Origin: Fistulifera solaris
Lineage: Eukaryota; Bacillariophyta; Bacillariophyceae; Naviculales; Stauroneidaceae
Length of the DNA: 32,500 bases
Reading direction: 5' to 3'
NCBI GenBank assembly: GCA_030295235.1
Contig: AP026163.1
Location: 1 to 32,500 of the forward strand
In this document: piece after piece, positions 21,201 through 32,098 of the stretch
Numbering within the stretch: position 1 is the stretch's first letter
Layout of the letters: each line of letters begins with the position of its first letter
Position numbers and translations under genes: made by a program
The notes under the pieces: model-generated
Seen by the model: the letters and a program-made list of their open reading frames with translations, nothing else
The model's database searches: none
What the model was told of the DNA's origin: nothing

Positions 21201-24200
21201 TTGTAAGCAGTGCCTGGTGTTAAGACAGGCGATTGTAAATTTCGGTAGAGCACATCCGTCGCCGAAGCGATACTGGCGGTGGAACCAGAGTCGGAAATTC
21301 TCTTGATTCCGGTGAAATCCTGGACACCGAGGCCTTCAATGCACTCAATGCGCTCATTTCCGGTTGTACCCTCGAGTCCTGTACACTCGAGATCGTCGGC
21401 AGCTGAAGCGGAAAGTAAAAGTGCACCATCATCGGTCGCTTGAATGGGCATGCCGAGGTCGCCGGTCGAGGAAATAGTGGCGGAATCAAATCAAATTTAT
21501 AGCTGACCTCATACTTGAACAAAGTGATCTCCACAAAGCCCAAGAAGAGACCGATCTTGATGTAAATTGTGATGGTAATGAAGATTTGGATTCCGAACTC
21601 GAACCACTCGAGCGGATTGGACCCGGATGTGAGCAATTCAAAGGGACGCACCAGACCACCGCTTTCCTCGGGGTAAGGGTCGTAGAGATCAACGCTTACA
21701 ATGAAGGTTATTGCTCCGCTCACGCCCACCTGTACGATTTAGCAGTAATTGTCAGTGGTTGACGCAGTCAAAACAACCAACCAGTACACTCGCTCAAAAC
21801 AATTCATACCTTCACAATCACAGCAGATACATCCACGGCAACAGTCACGGAGGCAGTCAAAGTTATCATCGCTTCATCGACGCCGTCAAACGTGTCTTTC
21901 AATGCAAAGCTGTTCAAGGCTTTGAGAGGCTCCTCCTGCTCCACGGCTTCACGAATGCCCTTGCTGTCCAAAACGAAACCGACGCGTAATACAGCCGTAA
22001 ACTCGAACGTGATGGTCAACTCGACCGTAGGAGGCGTGTAAAGAACGAAGAATAGCTCGAACGTGAACGCAAATGTTACCGGATCGGGTGAAAAATCAAC
22101 GATTTGCTGAAAAGGGAGTAAAAGTCGCGAATCATGAGTCACGTATACATTCAAAACCGTTGTGACAGACAAACAGCGCATGTCCCCACTTCGTTCTCGT
22201 CCGTACTACTTACAATGTCACCGCCCGAAAGCAAACCGACCACGCTCGTCAAATCGCTCATAAAGGGAAACGTCAGTCCATTCACGCTTCGTCCCTTGCA
22301 AAATAAGTAGTTCTTCTGACACGTTACTTTTGTTGTTCCGGTGCAGCCGGTACAGCTTCCTACGCAATCGGGGATAACGAAACTAGTGGGCGTGCACGTG
22401 CTCGATTGCAGACCTCGTTCCAGTTCAACGAGATGAGACGGAGTCACTGGCAAAGAAGCGGCATCTTCGAATTCAAACACTTGACTCATTCCATCCGAAA
22501 CCCTCAATGATAGCTTTCGACGCTCATCGGCAAACACACCGCCCGTGCAATTGAAACCGTCCAGCACATCACATTCATCGGCAAGAAGCAAGCCACCATC
22601 TTCAAAAGCCACCGATCAACTCATTAATTTGTTTGTACGTTTGAATGATTCGACGAACGGTAGGAGCTCCAGATTTGGGACCAATCATCGCCTCTGCAAT
22701 GTCCAACACGGTGATCTTCTTGTTCATAATGTCGGAAATTCCGGGCAAGCGTTCCTCTAAAATCAGCAGTGGCCGAATCATTTTGTCCAGAAACCGGTCC
22801 CATCATTGTTGGTCAATTCGCTCAATACCGGTTCGACAAGATCTCGGATTTTGGTCATGTCCAACGTCAGTTGACTCACACGGGCACAAAACGTAGAATT
22901 CGCTTCAATGGGACACTCTTCAAATTCAAAATCATCCGCCAAAGAGCAAATTCATCGGAAAATGACAAGGATCGCGAGAGAAGAGCCGTCTCATGCCCCA
23001 AGAGCACAGGGTGCACGCCTAGATTTCTTCGAGCCACATCAAACTTTAACCTCCGGGCGGAAGAATCATCTCGAGAAATCACCTTTCGGGCTTGTGCGTA
23101 AATCTCTGCAGTGAGCTGCGGAATGTAAGCTACAACCTCTTGCGCCAGAGAGCTGCCTCCCAACAGATCAACACTGACTTCAAATCGAACTTCGGGAATT
23201 TCCACTGTCGCACCCGCTGTGGCACCAGGGACGAATAAATCACTGATCTTCGTAATCTTGCGGAAGGAATCACGAGTGAGGCGACCGTATTGCGGATCTG
23301 TGGCGTTTTCTCCCGATTTCAAACGCAGCGCATTGCCTTTGTCCATATCGACGGATAATCCTACGGCAACTACTAAATCGCCGTTACTGAGCGATCCTTT
23401 CAAAACAGTAAGGTCGCATCCAACGTGAACCAAGAACCGCTAAACCGGCTTCGATTGTAATCTCTGGCCCGTCGTCCGGAAAGGTGAACAGGAAGAAGCC
23501 CGGGCCCTCCATGTATCAAATGCAAGGTCAAAACCCATCCGATCTTCAACGACGAGTCTCCACCATCGAAAGTAATCTCCAGCGGAAATCACCAGCGTCA
23601 AGATCGAAATCGAGGGAAGATCTATGCTGAATGACTGACCAAAGGAATACTCCACATGACCGACGTAGGATCACTTGAGTCGTCCACGCAATCGACTATT
23701 TCTTGCCGCGATGTGTCGTTGCTGTAAACATAACAAAGGAATTCTGTCGACTTGTTTTCGAGACGGAGACTTGGCTCGACTGCATCGAGCGCTTTATCCA
23801 TCAGTCTTGCCAGAATATCACCGACCGTATCCGTCTTTCCTTCAAACGAATTCAGACCCTCTTGCAGGAAAGGAATCACTTTGTTTCGCCCCTTGGCTAG
23901 AATGTTGTTCGATGTACCAGCTCCGAGAGCATCGCCCAAGCCGTTCGAATAAAGGGACGGGGAATCGCGTAATGATACCATTCTCACCGACTGAAGCCTC
24001 CTCTGCAGTCTCAAAACGTCATCTAGAGCGTCTATTATGCCTTGGGGCTCCGCCAATAGAATGTCCAACAAGCTGGGAACCTCGAACGATGGCAAAGTCG
24101 GCGTGAATTCAACACTGAGAACAGAAGTATCCCCAAAGAAAGCTTGCAGGTCACTAATCGCAGCGTCGACATCGACTGACAGTCTCAGCAAACTCAAACC

Positions 24201-27200
24201 GGCCGTCACATTGGCCACAGCTTGTCCTGAAAGATAGCTTCCACCTCCGAGACAAGGCCACTAATGCCAGACACTGTCGTAAAGCCGTCTCTGTCGGAAG
24301 ATTCGGGGCCTGGGTTGGCAAGATAGTAGTTCAACGACTCGTTGAGACCGACCGAAAGTTCCATTGGGCCACCGTCCCCGTCGCCAAAGCTAAACTGTGC
24401 ATCCACACTCCCTTGAAATGCACCAATCGAACACTCATAATCAAGAGCACCCGCAGCCGCCAATTGAAGTTTGAATCCGGTGGTTCCTATCACGAAAGGA
24501 TTGACTTTCTTGGTCGCACTCACATACTCCAAGCCGACGCCCATTGTGAAAACAAGCCCTGCTTCAATTTCGTTGCCACTCGCCGGATCCCGGAAGCAAT
24601 GAATTGGCAAAAGTCGAGGCCAGCATTGCCTGCAATGTCCTCCTCGAGAAATACTCGGACATGTCCAACACAAACGTTTCCGTCCGAGTAAAAGCCCATT
24701 CAAGAGTCAGTTCGACAGTGAGCTCGGAACGGATTTCGTCCGACGTTGTGGTGATGTTGACTGAAGGAGTTCCACCAACACTATCTTGCAGTAACGTTTC
24801 GAGTTTCACTTCCAAAGCCGAAAATGTAGTTGTTGTTTTATTGTCGGATGTGGTCGTTTCGTCGATGAGCTCTTGAACAGCATCGACCAAAACTTGAAGA
24901 AACGACGCGGTGCTGCAAACACTGATACCAAGGACTTTCAATCAAGTTGCAAGTAAACAAGAGTTAGTTTACGCATTATGAGCGTTCCGTGTTCTGTCGA
25001 CAATCAACCACGTACCTGGAAGCTGATAAGTGAACGCCTCTTGACCGAGGAGGCCGCCCGAACAGGAATCGACTCCATCATCTTCGCCGCTTCCCCAAAA
25101 ACTCGAGAACATCCGCCAAGATGGCGACGACTTGCTTGAACGTCAATTTCCGAACATCTCCAATGCCTTCAATATTCACGTCAAATTCGATGTCTGGATA
25201 CGCAATGTCTTTGGAGAGAAAGTCGATCACAAATGGTTCCGCAAAACCTCCTTCGGCCGTCGCCGTCGCCAACAAATTGAAGGGTGAACTCGGCTCGACG
25301 CTCGCTTCAAAGTCGCATCAAAGGTAGCCGATGCGTTGAAAAGCCAGGAATGTAGCCTCCGCTCGAGTTTGTCGTATCAAAGATATTAATGAGTCCAACG
25401 AGCCAGTCGCTGAACGGAAGAAGGTCGCCGGTTCCGGTGGGAGTTCCAAGTAGCCCGAAATCTCGCCCGCTAATTCCGCAGTCACCTCAATGACACCACC
25501 GACATTGGTAGAAAGTGTGACATCGAGACTGACGGTAACGTTCGCTGTAATGGATGAATCTCCGATGGCAATCTGCCACTTGCGCTTCGAAAGGCTGAAA
25601 TCTTCCAAGCCGTAATCATTGGCAATCGGAGAAACCAATTCATCTTCATTGCACTCCAGCACACTCGCTTGCAATAATTGAGTGTTATCTTCCGTACTAT
25701 TGCAATTCTGAAAGATGCAGCGAAAGAAATGATAAGAATGATTGTAAGAGAGCTGTGAGGTGACGGCAAAAATTGCGTCGCCGCAAAAACGCGAAATAAA
25801 CGCACCTTGAGCAACAACAACTTGACATCACTAATGATGGGGTTAAATCGAATCACGAGAAGTGAGTCACCTTGTTCCGTGACCGTTGCGACGTCGCCGA
25901 ACGCTTCTTCGAGTTCCTGTGTAACAGTTTGACTGGAACTACTCGCCACCGTCGCATTCAACCAAAATTCTTCGGATGCTCCGTCAACGCTTTCGACATA
26001 ATAAAGAACAATGTCGAGCGAGTCGGCTTCACAAACGAAACCCTCGCCGCCGCAAGGCTCTGCGAGCACCGTCAAACTTTCGTCGTCATTTGCTTCCATC
26101 AGCACGCCAAAACGGCCTGAAATGCAGCGCTGACGGTCAAATCCAGCGAAGACCCTTCGCTCACGGTAATATCAATCAAGTCACCGATGCCTTCCGATGC
26201 GTTTAAGCCAACGGAAAACGAAGCATCCTTAGAGAAACCAATCACCAATTCGTACGTGGCCGGATTGGGCACAACGGCTTCGGTGTAACTAAACTCGACG
26301 GATGCGTCCACAATGTCAATGCTACTCGAAATGGCTTCCGAAATAAAGTCTGTGAAATTTTGCCAGCTTCGGAAGCGCGGAATCAATGACGGAAAAGCGG
26401 GAGTATTGACCGGGAAGTGTAGACGGTTCCCTCGCCTTGAGAAGTGGCCAGGGTTCCATGAAGCCGATCAAATGAACATCCGTGTCGGCATTCGAAACAA
26501 TAAAGACAAGATCATCTGTATCAACACCGACGGCGAGAAGACAATTGTTGTCGCATCCTGAGTAATCTCCCGATTCGTCGTCGAAATCGCAGTCGTCGAC
26601 ATCACAAGCTATAAGCCCAGCACAACCAGCCGCCTGCAACCTAGCCAAGAGTCCAGCCTTGAACGTCGCGGAGTCGGTGTAGTCGTCATCAAAATCAATG
26701 CTGCAAACGACACCTTCTTCCTCCACTAGCTCGTAAAGTGCGGCTTGATTGTCAGGATTCACATTCAATTCCACGCCCGTCGCCTCGTCGCCGATGAGGA
26801 CGTAAATCTCGTACGTTTTCCTTCCGTAGAACCAGTGGTAGTCGAGCCGAAGGGGTCGGATTGTTTCAAGAAAGAGACTTGGTCGGACGATCTTCGTAGG
26901 GCTCGACTTTCTGAAACAATCGGAGCAAGCTGGTGGTGACCAAAGACCCAGTCGACAAGATTTCCGCCACGCTGGTATCGGTCAAGGGAATGTTGGTATT
27001 GAATGCTTCGTTTTCCTGAGCGCGTACGATTGCACTGTCGATCAAACGAAGCATAGCATACGGAATTTTCGGGACTGAAGTTGATAAAATCCTCGGCTTT
27101 AAAGCTCTCAAATGTGACGTTGGGAGCCGGATTAAAGATATCCTCTTCAATCACCGAAAAGTAAGCCTCACCACCCAGAGTCAGACCAGGGAATGTCGAT

Positions 27201-28060
27201 CCAAGAGTCATGTTTCCGGCAATCGAATAACTCGCAGAACGCTCCAAATAAAGTCAGAATCACCGAGTCGCGTCCCGAGCGCCGTCGTACAAGTTCCGGT
27301 GGTATTATCACAATTCGCCAACTCGAACGTCGCATCAACAACAGCGGTTGCCGTGGAAGCTCTAGCACACCCACTCCACAGTTATGTCCACATCACCATT
27401 GGCGGAGATTGTTGCGACGATCGGATCGACCGTAATATCTGCAGAGGCCGCATCGGGCGCGAACACGATATCCAGCTGCGCCTTGAAGAAGGGTGGCGAA
27501 AGTCCAGCGAAACATCCATATCGATCTCGAAGATATCCGGAATGCTGTCAAACAAGCCATCGCCACTCAAGGTCGAAGTCCGGGTCAGATTGAAGAGCAC
27601 GCAAAGTTCAACTGCATCGACTCTTCGCCTTCTTGGTAAACAGCTTCAATGTTTTCCGTGCAGCCGTCACCAACGAGAAGGTCGAAGTAAGATCCAGACT
27701 TTGCAAATAGTTCGTCAGTTCTGCGGCTATCTCTCCACGATTCAGCTCGACATCCACATTGTTGTTTTCATCAATCGTAAACTCAACAAAATCGGAAAAA
27801 TCAAGTAAAGTTGCAATCGACTTGGCCGCATCTCCTCCGATCATTTCGTTGATCGATTCGCCGACAAAGGAATCTCGGCGTTGAGGATATCTTGCGCGGA
27901 AGAGGACCCGTAATGGCCGTCAACTCGTCAAAACTTCCGCTAAATCGGAAACATGGAACGTAAACGCAGTGGGCGCCGCCGTAGGGGCTCCGAAAACATT
28001 GGGCAAGCCCGACGATGCTAGCAAAAGCCAAAGAACGCCTACCGAGAGACGAAACAACAT
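12237..28060 (-). CDS. Giant secreted RTX (haemolysin-type calcium-binding repeat) protein, multi-exon
   Basis: The ATG at 28060 opens a signal peptide (LSVGVLWLLLASSGLPNVFG). After it come four parts. (1) About 28.0-21.0 kb: long beta-rich and acidic segments with recurring helical motifs (LLAEPQGIIDALDDVL, IPLTDTSVAEILSTGSL), family unknown. (2) About 21-18.7 kb: beta-repeat units such as GNGGTDTLTVND and GGTGNDKLIVVGTEADDRYVV. (3) About 18.7-16.2 kb: LVRIYDDLVPNVVIKE-type segments and GGGGSDTVTV. (4) About 16.2-13.6 kb: classical RTX nonapeptides such as GGDGNDVLIGQRGGDQI, then a C-terminal region ending in SSSTIAPAA at the TAA at 12237-12239. At least 12 GT-AG introns of 62-107 bp are seen, mostly phase 0 or 1. 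About 4,900 residues. From memory, this domain order resembles giant secreted proteins of planctomycetes and related bacteria, suggesting transfer followed by intron gain. RTX repeats bind calcium outside the cell. Toxin activity is not implied: no activation or secretion partner is present. Scattered single-base breaks occur throughout. It could be two genes, but the order of parts and splice frames argue for one. Confidence 0.8.
14474..14555 (-). other. Intron, giant RTX gene
   Basis: 82 bp, GTACGTGA donor, CTTCTCGCAG acceptor, phase 1. Joins the micro-exon to EIYGELGADTLSGEDG. Confidence 0.75.
14556..14582 (-). other. 27-bp micro-exon encoding one RTX nonapeptide
   Basis: Lies between two GT-AG introns and is symmetric (phase 1 at both ends). 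It encodes VINGGTGED, exactly nine residues with the RTX GGxGxD core. Skipping or including it would remove or add one repeat without changing frame. Confidence 0.65.
14583..14656 (-). other. Intron, giant RTX gene
   Basis: 74 bp, GTAGGTAG donor, CTTTTCCAG acceptor, phase 1. Reading through it meets a stop at once. Confidence 0.75.
14721..14789 (-). other. Intron, giant RTX gene
   Basis: About 69 bp, TACTTGCAG acceptor. The strongest donor, GTACGT, starts at 14789, but a GT at 14785 keeps the frame (DVDEIGY joined to GNDLIDGG). The exact donor is therefore uncertain. Confidence 0.65.
15059..15149 (-). other. Intron, giant RTX gene
   Basis: 91 bp, GAG|GTACGT donor, TTCGCTAG acceptor, phase 0. 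Joins DDFILGQE to GSDKVYGEAG. Confidence 0.8.
15348..15410 (-). other. Intron, giant RTX gene
   Basis: 63 bp, GTAAGTAC donor, TTCGTTAG acceptor, phase 0. Joins LGAGDDI to AFGGALGDYI. Confidence 0.8.
15721..15782 (-). other. Intron, giant RTX gene
   Basis: 62 bp, GTAAGTTT donor, TTCGTCAG acceptor, phase 0. Joins GNDIL to FGDSAQL, so the splice falls inside an RTX unit. Confidence 0.8.
19069..19152 (-). other. Intron, giant RTX gene
   Basis: 84 bp, GTAAGTTC donor, CTTTCAG acceptor, phase 2. Joins LSTSPNLAL to YLYGAEGSDT. Confidence 0.8.
19760..19825 (-). other. Intron, giant RTX gene
   Basis: 66 bp, GTAAGTAG donor, AAAACCAG acceptor, phase 1. Joins VFGGDDAD to SFTL; one missing G in the next few bases then leads into QLYNSERDEN. 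Confidence 0.65.
21730..21809 (-). other. Intron, giant RTX gene
   Basis: 80 bp, AAG|GTATGA donor, CGTACAG acceptor, phase 0. Joins VSAVIVK to VGVSGAIT. Confidence 0.75.
22107..22213 (-). other. Intron, giant RTX gene
   Basis: 107 bp, GTAAGTAG donor, CTTTTCAG acceptor, phase 0. Joins LLSGGDI to QIVDFSPD. Confidence 0.8.
24913..25015 (-). other. Intron, giant RTX gene
   Basis: 103 bp, CCAG|GTACGT donor, GTTTGCAG acceptor. The upstream exon ends GQEAFTYQLP; one nearby base is missing for the frame to continue into ASFLQVLVDAV. Confidence 0.65.
25708..25805 (-). other. Intron, giant RTX gene
   Basis: 98 bp, GTGCGT donor, CTTTCAG acceptor, phase 0. Joins DVKLLLLK to NCNSTEDN. Confidence 0.75.
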
Positions 28061-28977
28061 GATCTTGTTGCTACTTTGTTGTGTTAACCTTTTTGTGTTT
28101 CACTGAATGAAAGTGGTTTTCAAATGTATTATTTATTGCAATGAATTGCTGTCCGTATCGATGACAACAACGAAATAAATAAATAATGCGGACGAAGATT
28201 GGCGTTCTGTTGTTGGTATTTTGCGTTTGTAATGTTGCAAAGGTGCAACGTGCGCGATGGCGCGATGCGCGTTCTTCCGCCAACCTCGTCTACACAAAAT
28301 GGTATAGTCATAAGGCGATCTTTTGATTTTTGGCTATCGTTTATCGTTCAACCTGCTCTTGACACCACAAACTTATGGTGGGTTATTGAGTATGGATTAA
28401 TGTATAGACGGTGTAGCGCTGTGCAGTGTTCCGGTCATTCATGGTAAAGTTTCGTAACTAGTAACTCGTAACAGCGGATGGCATTTCGCATTTCGGTTTT
28501 CGGTTCTCGGTATTGTTCAGTGTTCAGTGGTAGTACTGGTATTCGTGGACGGTGGACATCGCACAAAGCTCAAAGCTCCAAAGTTCCGAGTGCCTTGTTA
28601 AACAGAAAATTTCACTTTGTTGAAGGGCAATTAGACAAATTTTCATTTGGTATTCGGTTATAGTCGTGGATGTACAAAGAGAAAATCTAATGGGACTAAG
28701 ATCTAAGATGGTATTAGTGAAAAGTGAAAAGTGAAGGTGTAAAGAGAGCGACCAAAACAGTTAGACACATTATTATGTAGTCTTTCAATCACGATCGATT
28801 GATACCAAAAGTACTGTCGACTTCCGACTGGGGACTGGGCCGAATGACGAATGAATCTTTGTTACGATTTCTCTTTACTCATTCTCCTCCTTCAAACCAG
28901 CAACCATCGCCCCATGTGAACCCCTTCTTCTTTGACATTGCGTTTATAGAAGCAACACTTTCCTTTTAAAGTCATTT
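28061..28977. other. Intergenic region upstream of the giant gene
   Basis: About 900 bp with no supportable gene; presumably contains the promoter of the giant RTX gene. A (TAAA)n-like tract lies near 28172-28185. Direct repeats of short GTGAAAAGTGAA type occur near 28715-28740. Confidence 0.45.
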
Positions 28978-29265
28978 TTGAAAGGTATTGTTATGGTTTG
29001 TGCAGCGGCAATCATGCAGCGAAAGACAGTTGAACCCGGCAATGCACAATGCTACTCCGGCGTACGTCCAAGCGTGCCAGTTTTGCATGAGAAGCAGCGA
29101 TGGGTGCAAAGGAAAGGTTTCAGTCCTTTCGGCCGGTTGGCGTCGAAAATGAGCGATGTAATGCTGTTATACAGCGGAGAGTTTGATACAATTTACACTC
29201 GAACTAGCTACAGCGGTCGGCGTCGAAAGAGGAAGCGACTGTCATTTACAGGATTTCGTAGATAA
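28978..29265 (+). CDS. Doubtful small basic ORF
   Basis: An open frame of 95 codons opening at a TTG, with an ATG at about 28993. It would encode a basic protein ending in SGRRRKRKRLSFTGFRR. It contains three YSG motifs and two copies of GTCGAAA preceded by GGCG, which may be chance microrepeats. No family is recognised and no promoter or splice evidence is seen, so it may not be a gene. Confidence 0.2.
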   Translation: MKGIVMVCAAAIMQRKTVEPGNAQCYSGVRPSVPVLHEKQRWVQRKGFSPFGRLASKMSDVMLLYSGEFDTIYTRTSYSGRRRKRKRLSFTGFRR

Positions 29266-29345
29266 CGGTTTCTTTGGGCGTCGGAAGCTAAATCATTTCA
29301 TTCATGGTTTCTGTCTCTTCAAAATCAGCTCGATGTGAGCATGGG

Positions 29346-30243
29346 CTAAATGCATGGTTGGTGGAATCTCGGTTGCGGAAATCTTGATTGGGTTTGGGTT
29401 TGGGTTAGGGTTAGGAATTTGGAAATTGGGATGCGGAACTTGGAACATGGAAAAAGGAACTTAGAACTAGGTAAATAGGAAGCTGGAACCAGTAGCGAGG
29501 GGTAAGGAAGATGGAAGTGAAGGAAATGATGAAAATAAGGGAAAATATAAAGGTGTGGGAAGTACAAATTAAATATCTTTTTTTTATTTTGTGGTGCAAC
29601 AGAGACAATTGCAGCTCTCGCGTGGAATGCGTTCGGGTCCATTTCGCAGACTTTGATCAATGTTGTACCAAGATGAGCGGTGTCCTCTTTGTAGATTTGC
29701 TGGGTGTGATGGTAGAGCTTTGTTGTAGTGAGTTGGACCACGAAGCATCATTCTGAGGCGATTCCTTGTAGTGCATCCAAAACAAGCAGCGCAATTGTCA
29801 ATGTCGGGGAGCATGCGTGACAAACTTTGGGGCATTGCTTTTCAAAGGCCATGGTTCTCCCGCGGGCCTGACCATGAAGTGGTGCCCGGACGTGGAAAGT
29901 AGAACTTGGCGGTAATGGCGCCGCAGGTTGCCATTACAGCGAAAGATACCAGCAGGGGCTTGCATCAATGCCTCCTGAAATGCCTCCGCGAGAGCGAGTT
30001 CTGATTTGTTTTGCTGGGACTGAACATTTTCACCTTCCCCTGCGCTTTGTTTGTTGTTCGCGAAATTGCGGTACTCGCGATGCATTGGCTTCCAGCGATC
30101 TTGCAGGTGAAAGAGCGTGAGTGATTGAACTCAAACTTTGTTGCTGAGATTTGGGAAAGTAGTACTCGCCCGGGTGCGGTTCCTGGGTGCTTGGTGCTAG
30201 GTTTCCCATGCAAGCCTGATGCTTGGTTACCTTCCTTTGACAT
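29346..30243 (-). CDS. Unrecognised protein, frame-disrupted
   Basis: The ATG at 30243 begins SKEGNQASGLHGKPSTKH. Coding-like segments follow in alternating frames: NKSELALAEAFQEALMQAPAG, then RCNGNLRRHYRQVL, and finally LYHHTQQIYKEDTAHLGTTL and VCEMDPNAFHARAA. About 215 residues are protein-like. Beyond about 29590 the frame continues into a low-complexity Phe/Pro/Ser/Gln-rich tail read from the G/A-rich and telomere-like DNA, so the true stop or a splice site probably lies near 29590. No domain is recognised. The pyrimidine-rich DNA before the ATG could be a promoter or splice acceptor. Confidence 0.35.
29388..29415 (+). repeat. Telomere-like interstitial repeat
   Basis: Three GGGTTT units run into two GGGTTA units. 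GGGTTA is the TTAGGG-type telomere repeat used by many algae. A strand-asymmetric G/A-rich stretch with repeated GGAACTTGG/GGAAATTGGG-like words follows to about 29530. Confidence 0.6.
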
Positions 30244-30384
30244 AGTTGATTGTTTGCTACACAAGTAATAAGAGAAAGAGTAAGATAAAATGCATTGGAT
30301 ATTTATGTAGGCGGATTACCTAAAACATGCAGCGTTTGATGTAATACAAAGAAAATGCAAGACAGAGAGGGCCGATGCCATTGC

Positions 30385-31860
30385 TCAGGCGTTGTTGTTA
30401 GGCAAGACCATCAACTCATTGTTGTCGTTCTTGATGGTAATGATCTGCAAATTAGTCCTTGTCACCTTTGGAGAAACCAACCAGGGCAAGATAGGACCTC
30501 GGCTGCATGTTAATTGTTGTCAGCGGACACGTTGAGACTAAGTTGTCTGTTTTTCTGCACTAGGAGGTTCTTTGCGGCAAACACTGGGAAGAAGCCTGCG
30601 TTCCGAGCAGCAGCAACAAGAGGACTCTGCATGTTGCGGATGAAAGCGGTCACATACTCCTGCTTCAAACTCAAGTAGAACACCTGCCCGTTAGGAAAGA
30701 CTGGCCCATTTTCCGCCATCAAGTCATTGCAAGCTTATGTTCCTGCAAATCCGCCTCAGGAATCGACCACTCGGGAACAAATGCACCAATTTCAATATCG
30801 AAAAGTTCCCTCCAGCTTGCAGCAGTACTGACATGGTCCTCCCAGAAAGACGGATTGCTGACTCTCTGACCGTTGTCGTTGTAGTAAAACTCGGTCCCAT
30901 TGCGACAGTTCAAGGGTGGAAATATCTTCTTGTCGATTGAGCCATCCAGAGGAGATGAAGCAAGATATTGGCTTTGTAATTTGTGGCAAAAGCTGCGGAG
31001 GCCTAAGGACAGAGTCTCATCCACGAGGAGCAATGTTTCAGCATCACGGCGATGAATTCCGATGAAAGTGCGTCAGGAAGCAGGATGCAACGCCCGAGAA
31101 AAGGTCATTGATGGTAGTGCGAACAGATGCAACATCCATCCCAATGCCAGCAAGCTCGTGGAGAGCGCCATTTGCGTAAGCGTTGGAGCTGCTGGTTATG
31201 GGGCGTCCCACATTGACAACTCTGCGGCGTGGGCATTGGCCGGTTCCAAAGTGACATTTTGAATCGAGATAGCACACTGACCAAGGCGGGCCTCACTACC
31301 ATCGGCATTGGGTCCATAGTGGCTCGGACGGACGCACAATGCAAGGAAGGGTTACAGCCGAACAAATTGACGAAGCGAGGCTTGGGCGGATCCTCTTCCA
31401 CGGCAGCCTCTGCCACTGCTCCAGAAGCTGCAGGAGCACCGGCTTCAGCAACCACGGGTCAGGAACAGGAATGCCACCGGCACGAACCAATCTGTTTTCC
31501 GCGGGGAGGAGAAACAAGCACAGAACTGGGATCCTCCTGCTCCATGCGTCTCTGACAAGCATCACAAAACACGCCCGGATCATTTTCAACATGGACGTGA
31601 TAAAGGGTAGGTGACCTCAAGCGGAAGAGCGGGGACCAGAGGATGAACGGGAGGCTGAAGCTGCTCGCTGCTTCTGTGCGGATGCGGAAGGGCAGCATGG
31701 TAGGAAGCTTGAAACAAAGGGCGATTCTTACCTGAAAGATGATGAAAATGCAGCGGGTGTGTGTGTTTTTTTTGTGCGACCAGCGTGCACAACAAGAACT
31801 CAAAGTTTCCGCGAAAGCAAAGAACATATAATAACCAGTGAAACAAATTGCCGCACGCAA
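30385..31860 (-). CDS. Unrecognised protein, frame-disrupted, possibly spliced
   Basis: Convincing coding segments are, in order: HVHVENDPGVFCDACQRRMEQ (a CxxC that could bind zinc), AGAPAASGAVAEAAVEEDPPK, and CAISIQNVTLEPANAHAAEL. Then come ALHELAGIGMDVASVRTTIN, LLLVDETLSLGLRSFCHKL, ASWRELFDIEIGAFVPEW, and YVTAFIRNMQSPLVAAARNA. Several one-base shifts separate them. The frame with QIITIKNDNNELMVLP ends at a TGA at 30385-30387; an earlier TAA lies at about 30510. A CTTTCAG acceptor-like site followed by a GTAAGAATC donor-like site lies near 31730-31740. The 5' end is not resolved. No family is recognised; it may belong to a lineage-specific or transposon-associated family. Confidence 0.4.
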
Positions 31861-32098
31861 TCCCGAAGAAAGAAAGATCCTCTATTTGTGAGCCGGCATT
31901 TGTGTTGGTGGTATGTGTGCAATAAATACAATTGGCAGTCGAGCAGCCATTGCAAATGTTCCAGTGTGCTCTTGCTCATTCTTTTTGTCAATTTTCCGTC
32001 GTCAAGCGGGAAGATAACAAAGGGCAACAATGTTTGTTGACAGCAAAGACAACCAGTGAGAACTCCATCCCGTAAAACAGCCCGTAAAGTTTCACTGG

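Noticed and set aside
22769-23101. 110-codon plus-strand ORF inside the giant gene
   Set aside because: It lies opposite the well-supported giant minus-strand coding sequence and has no family signature.
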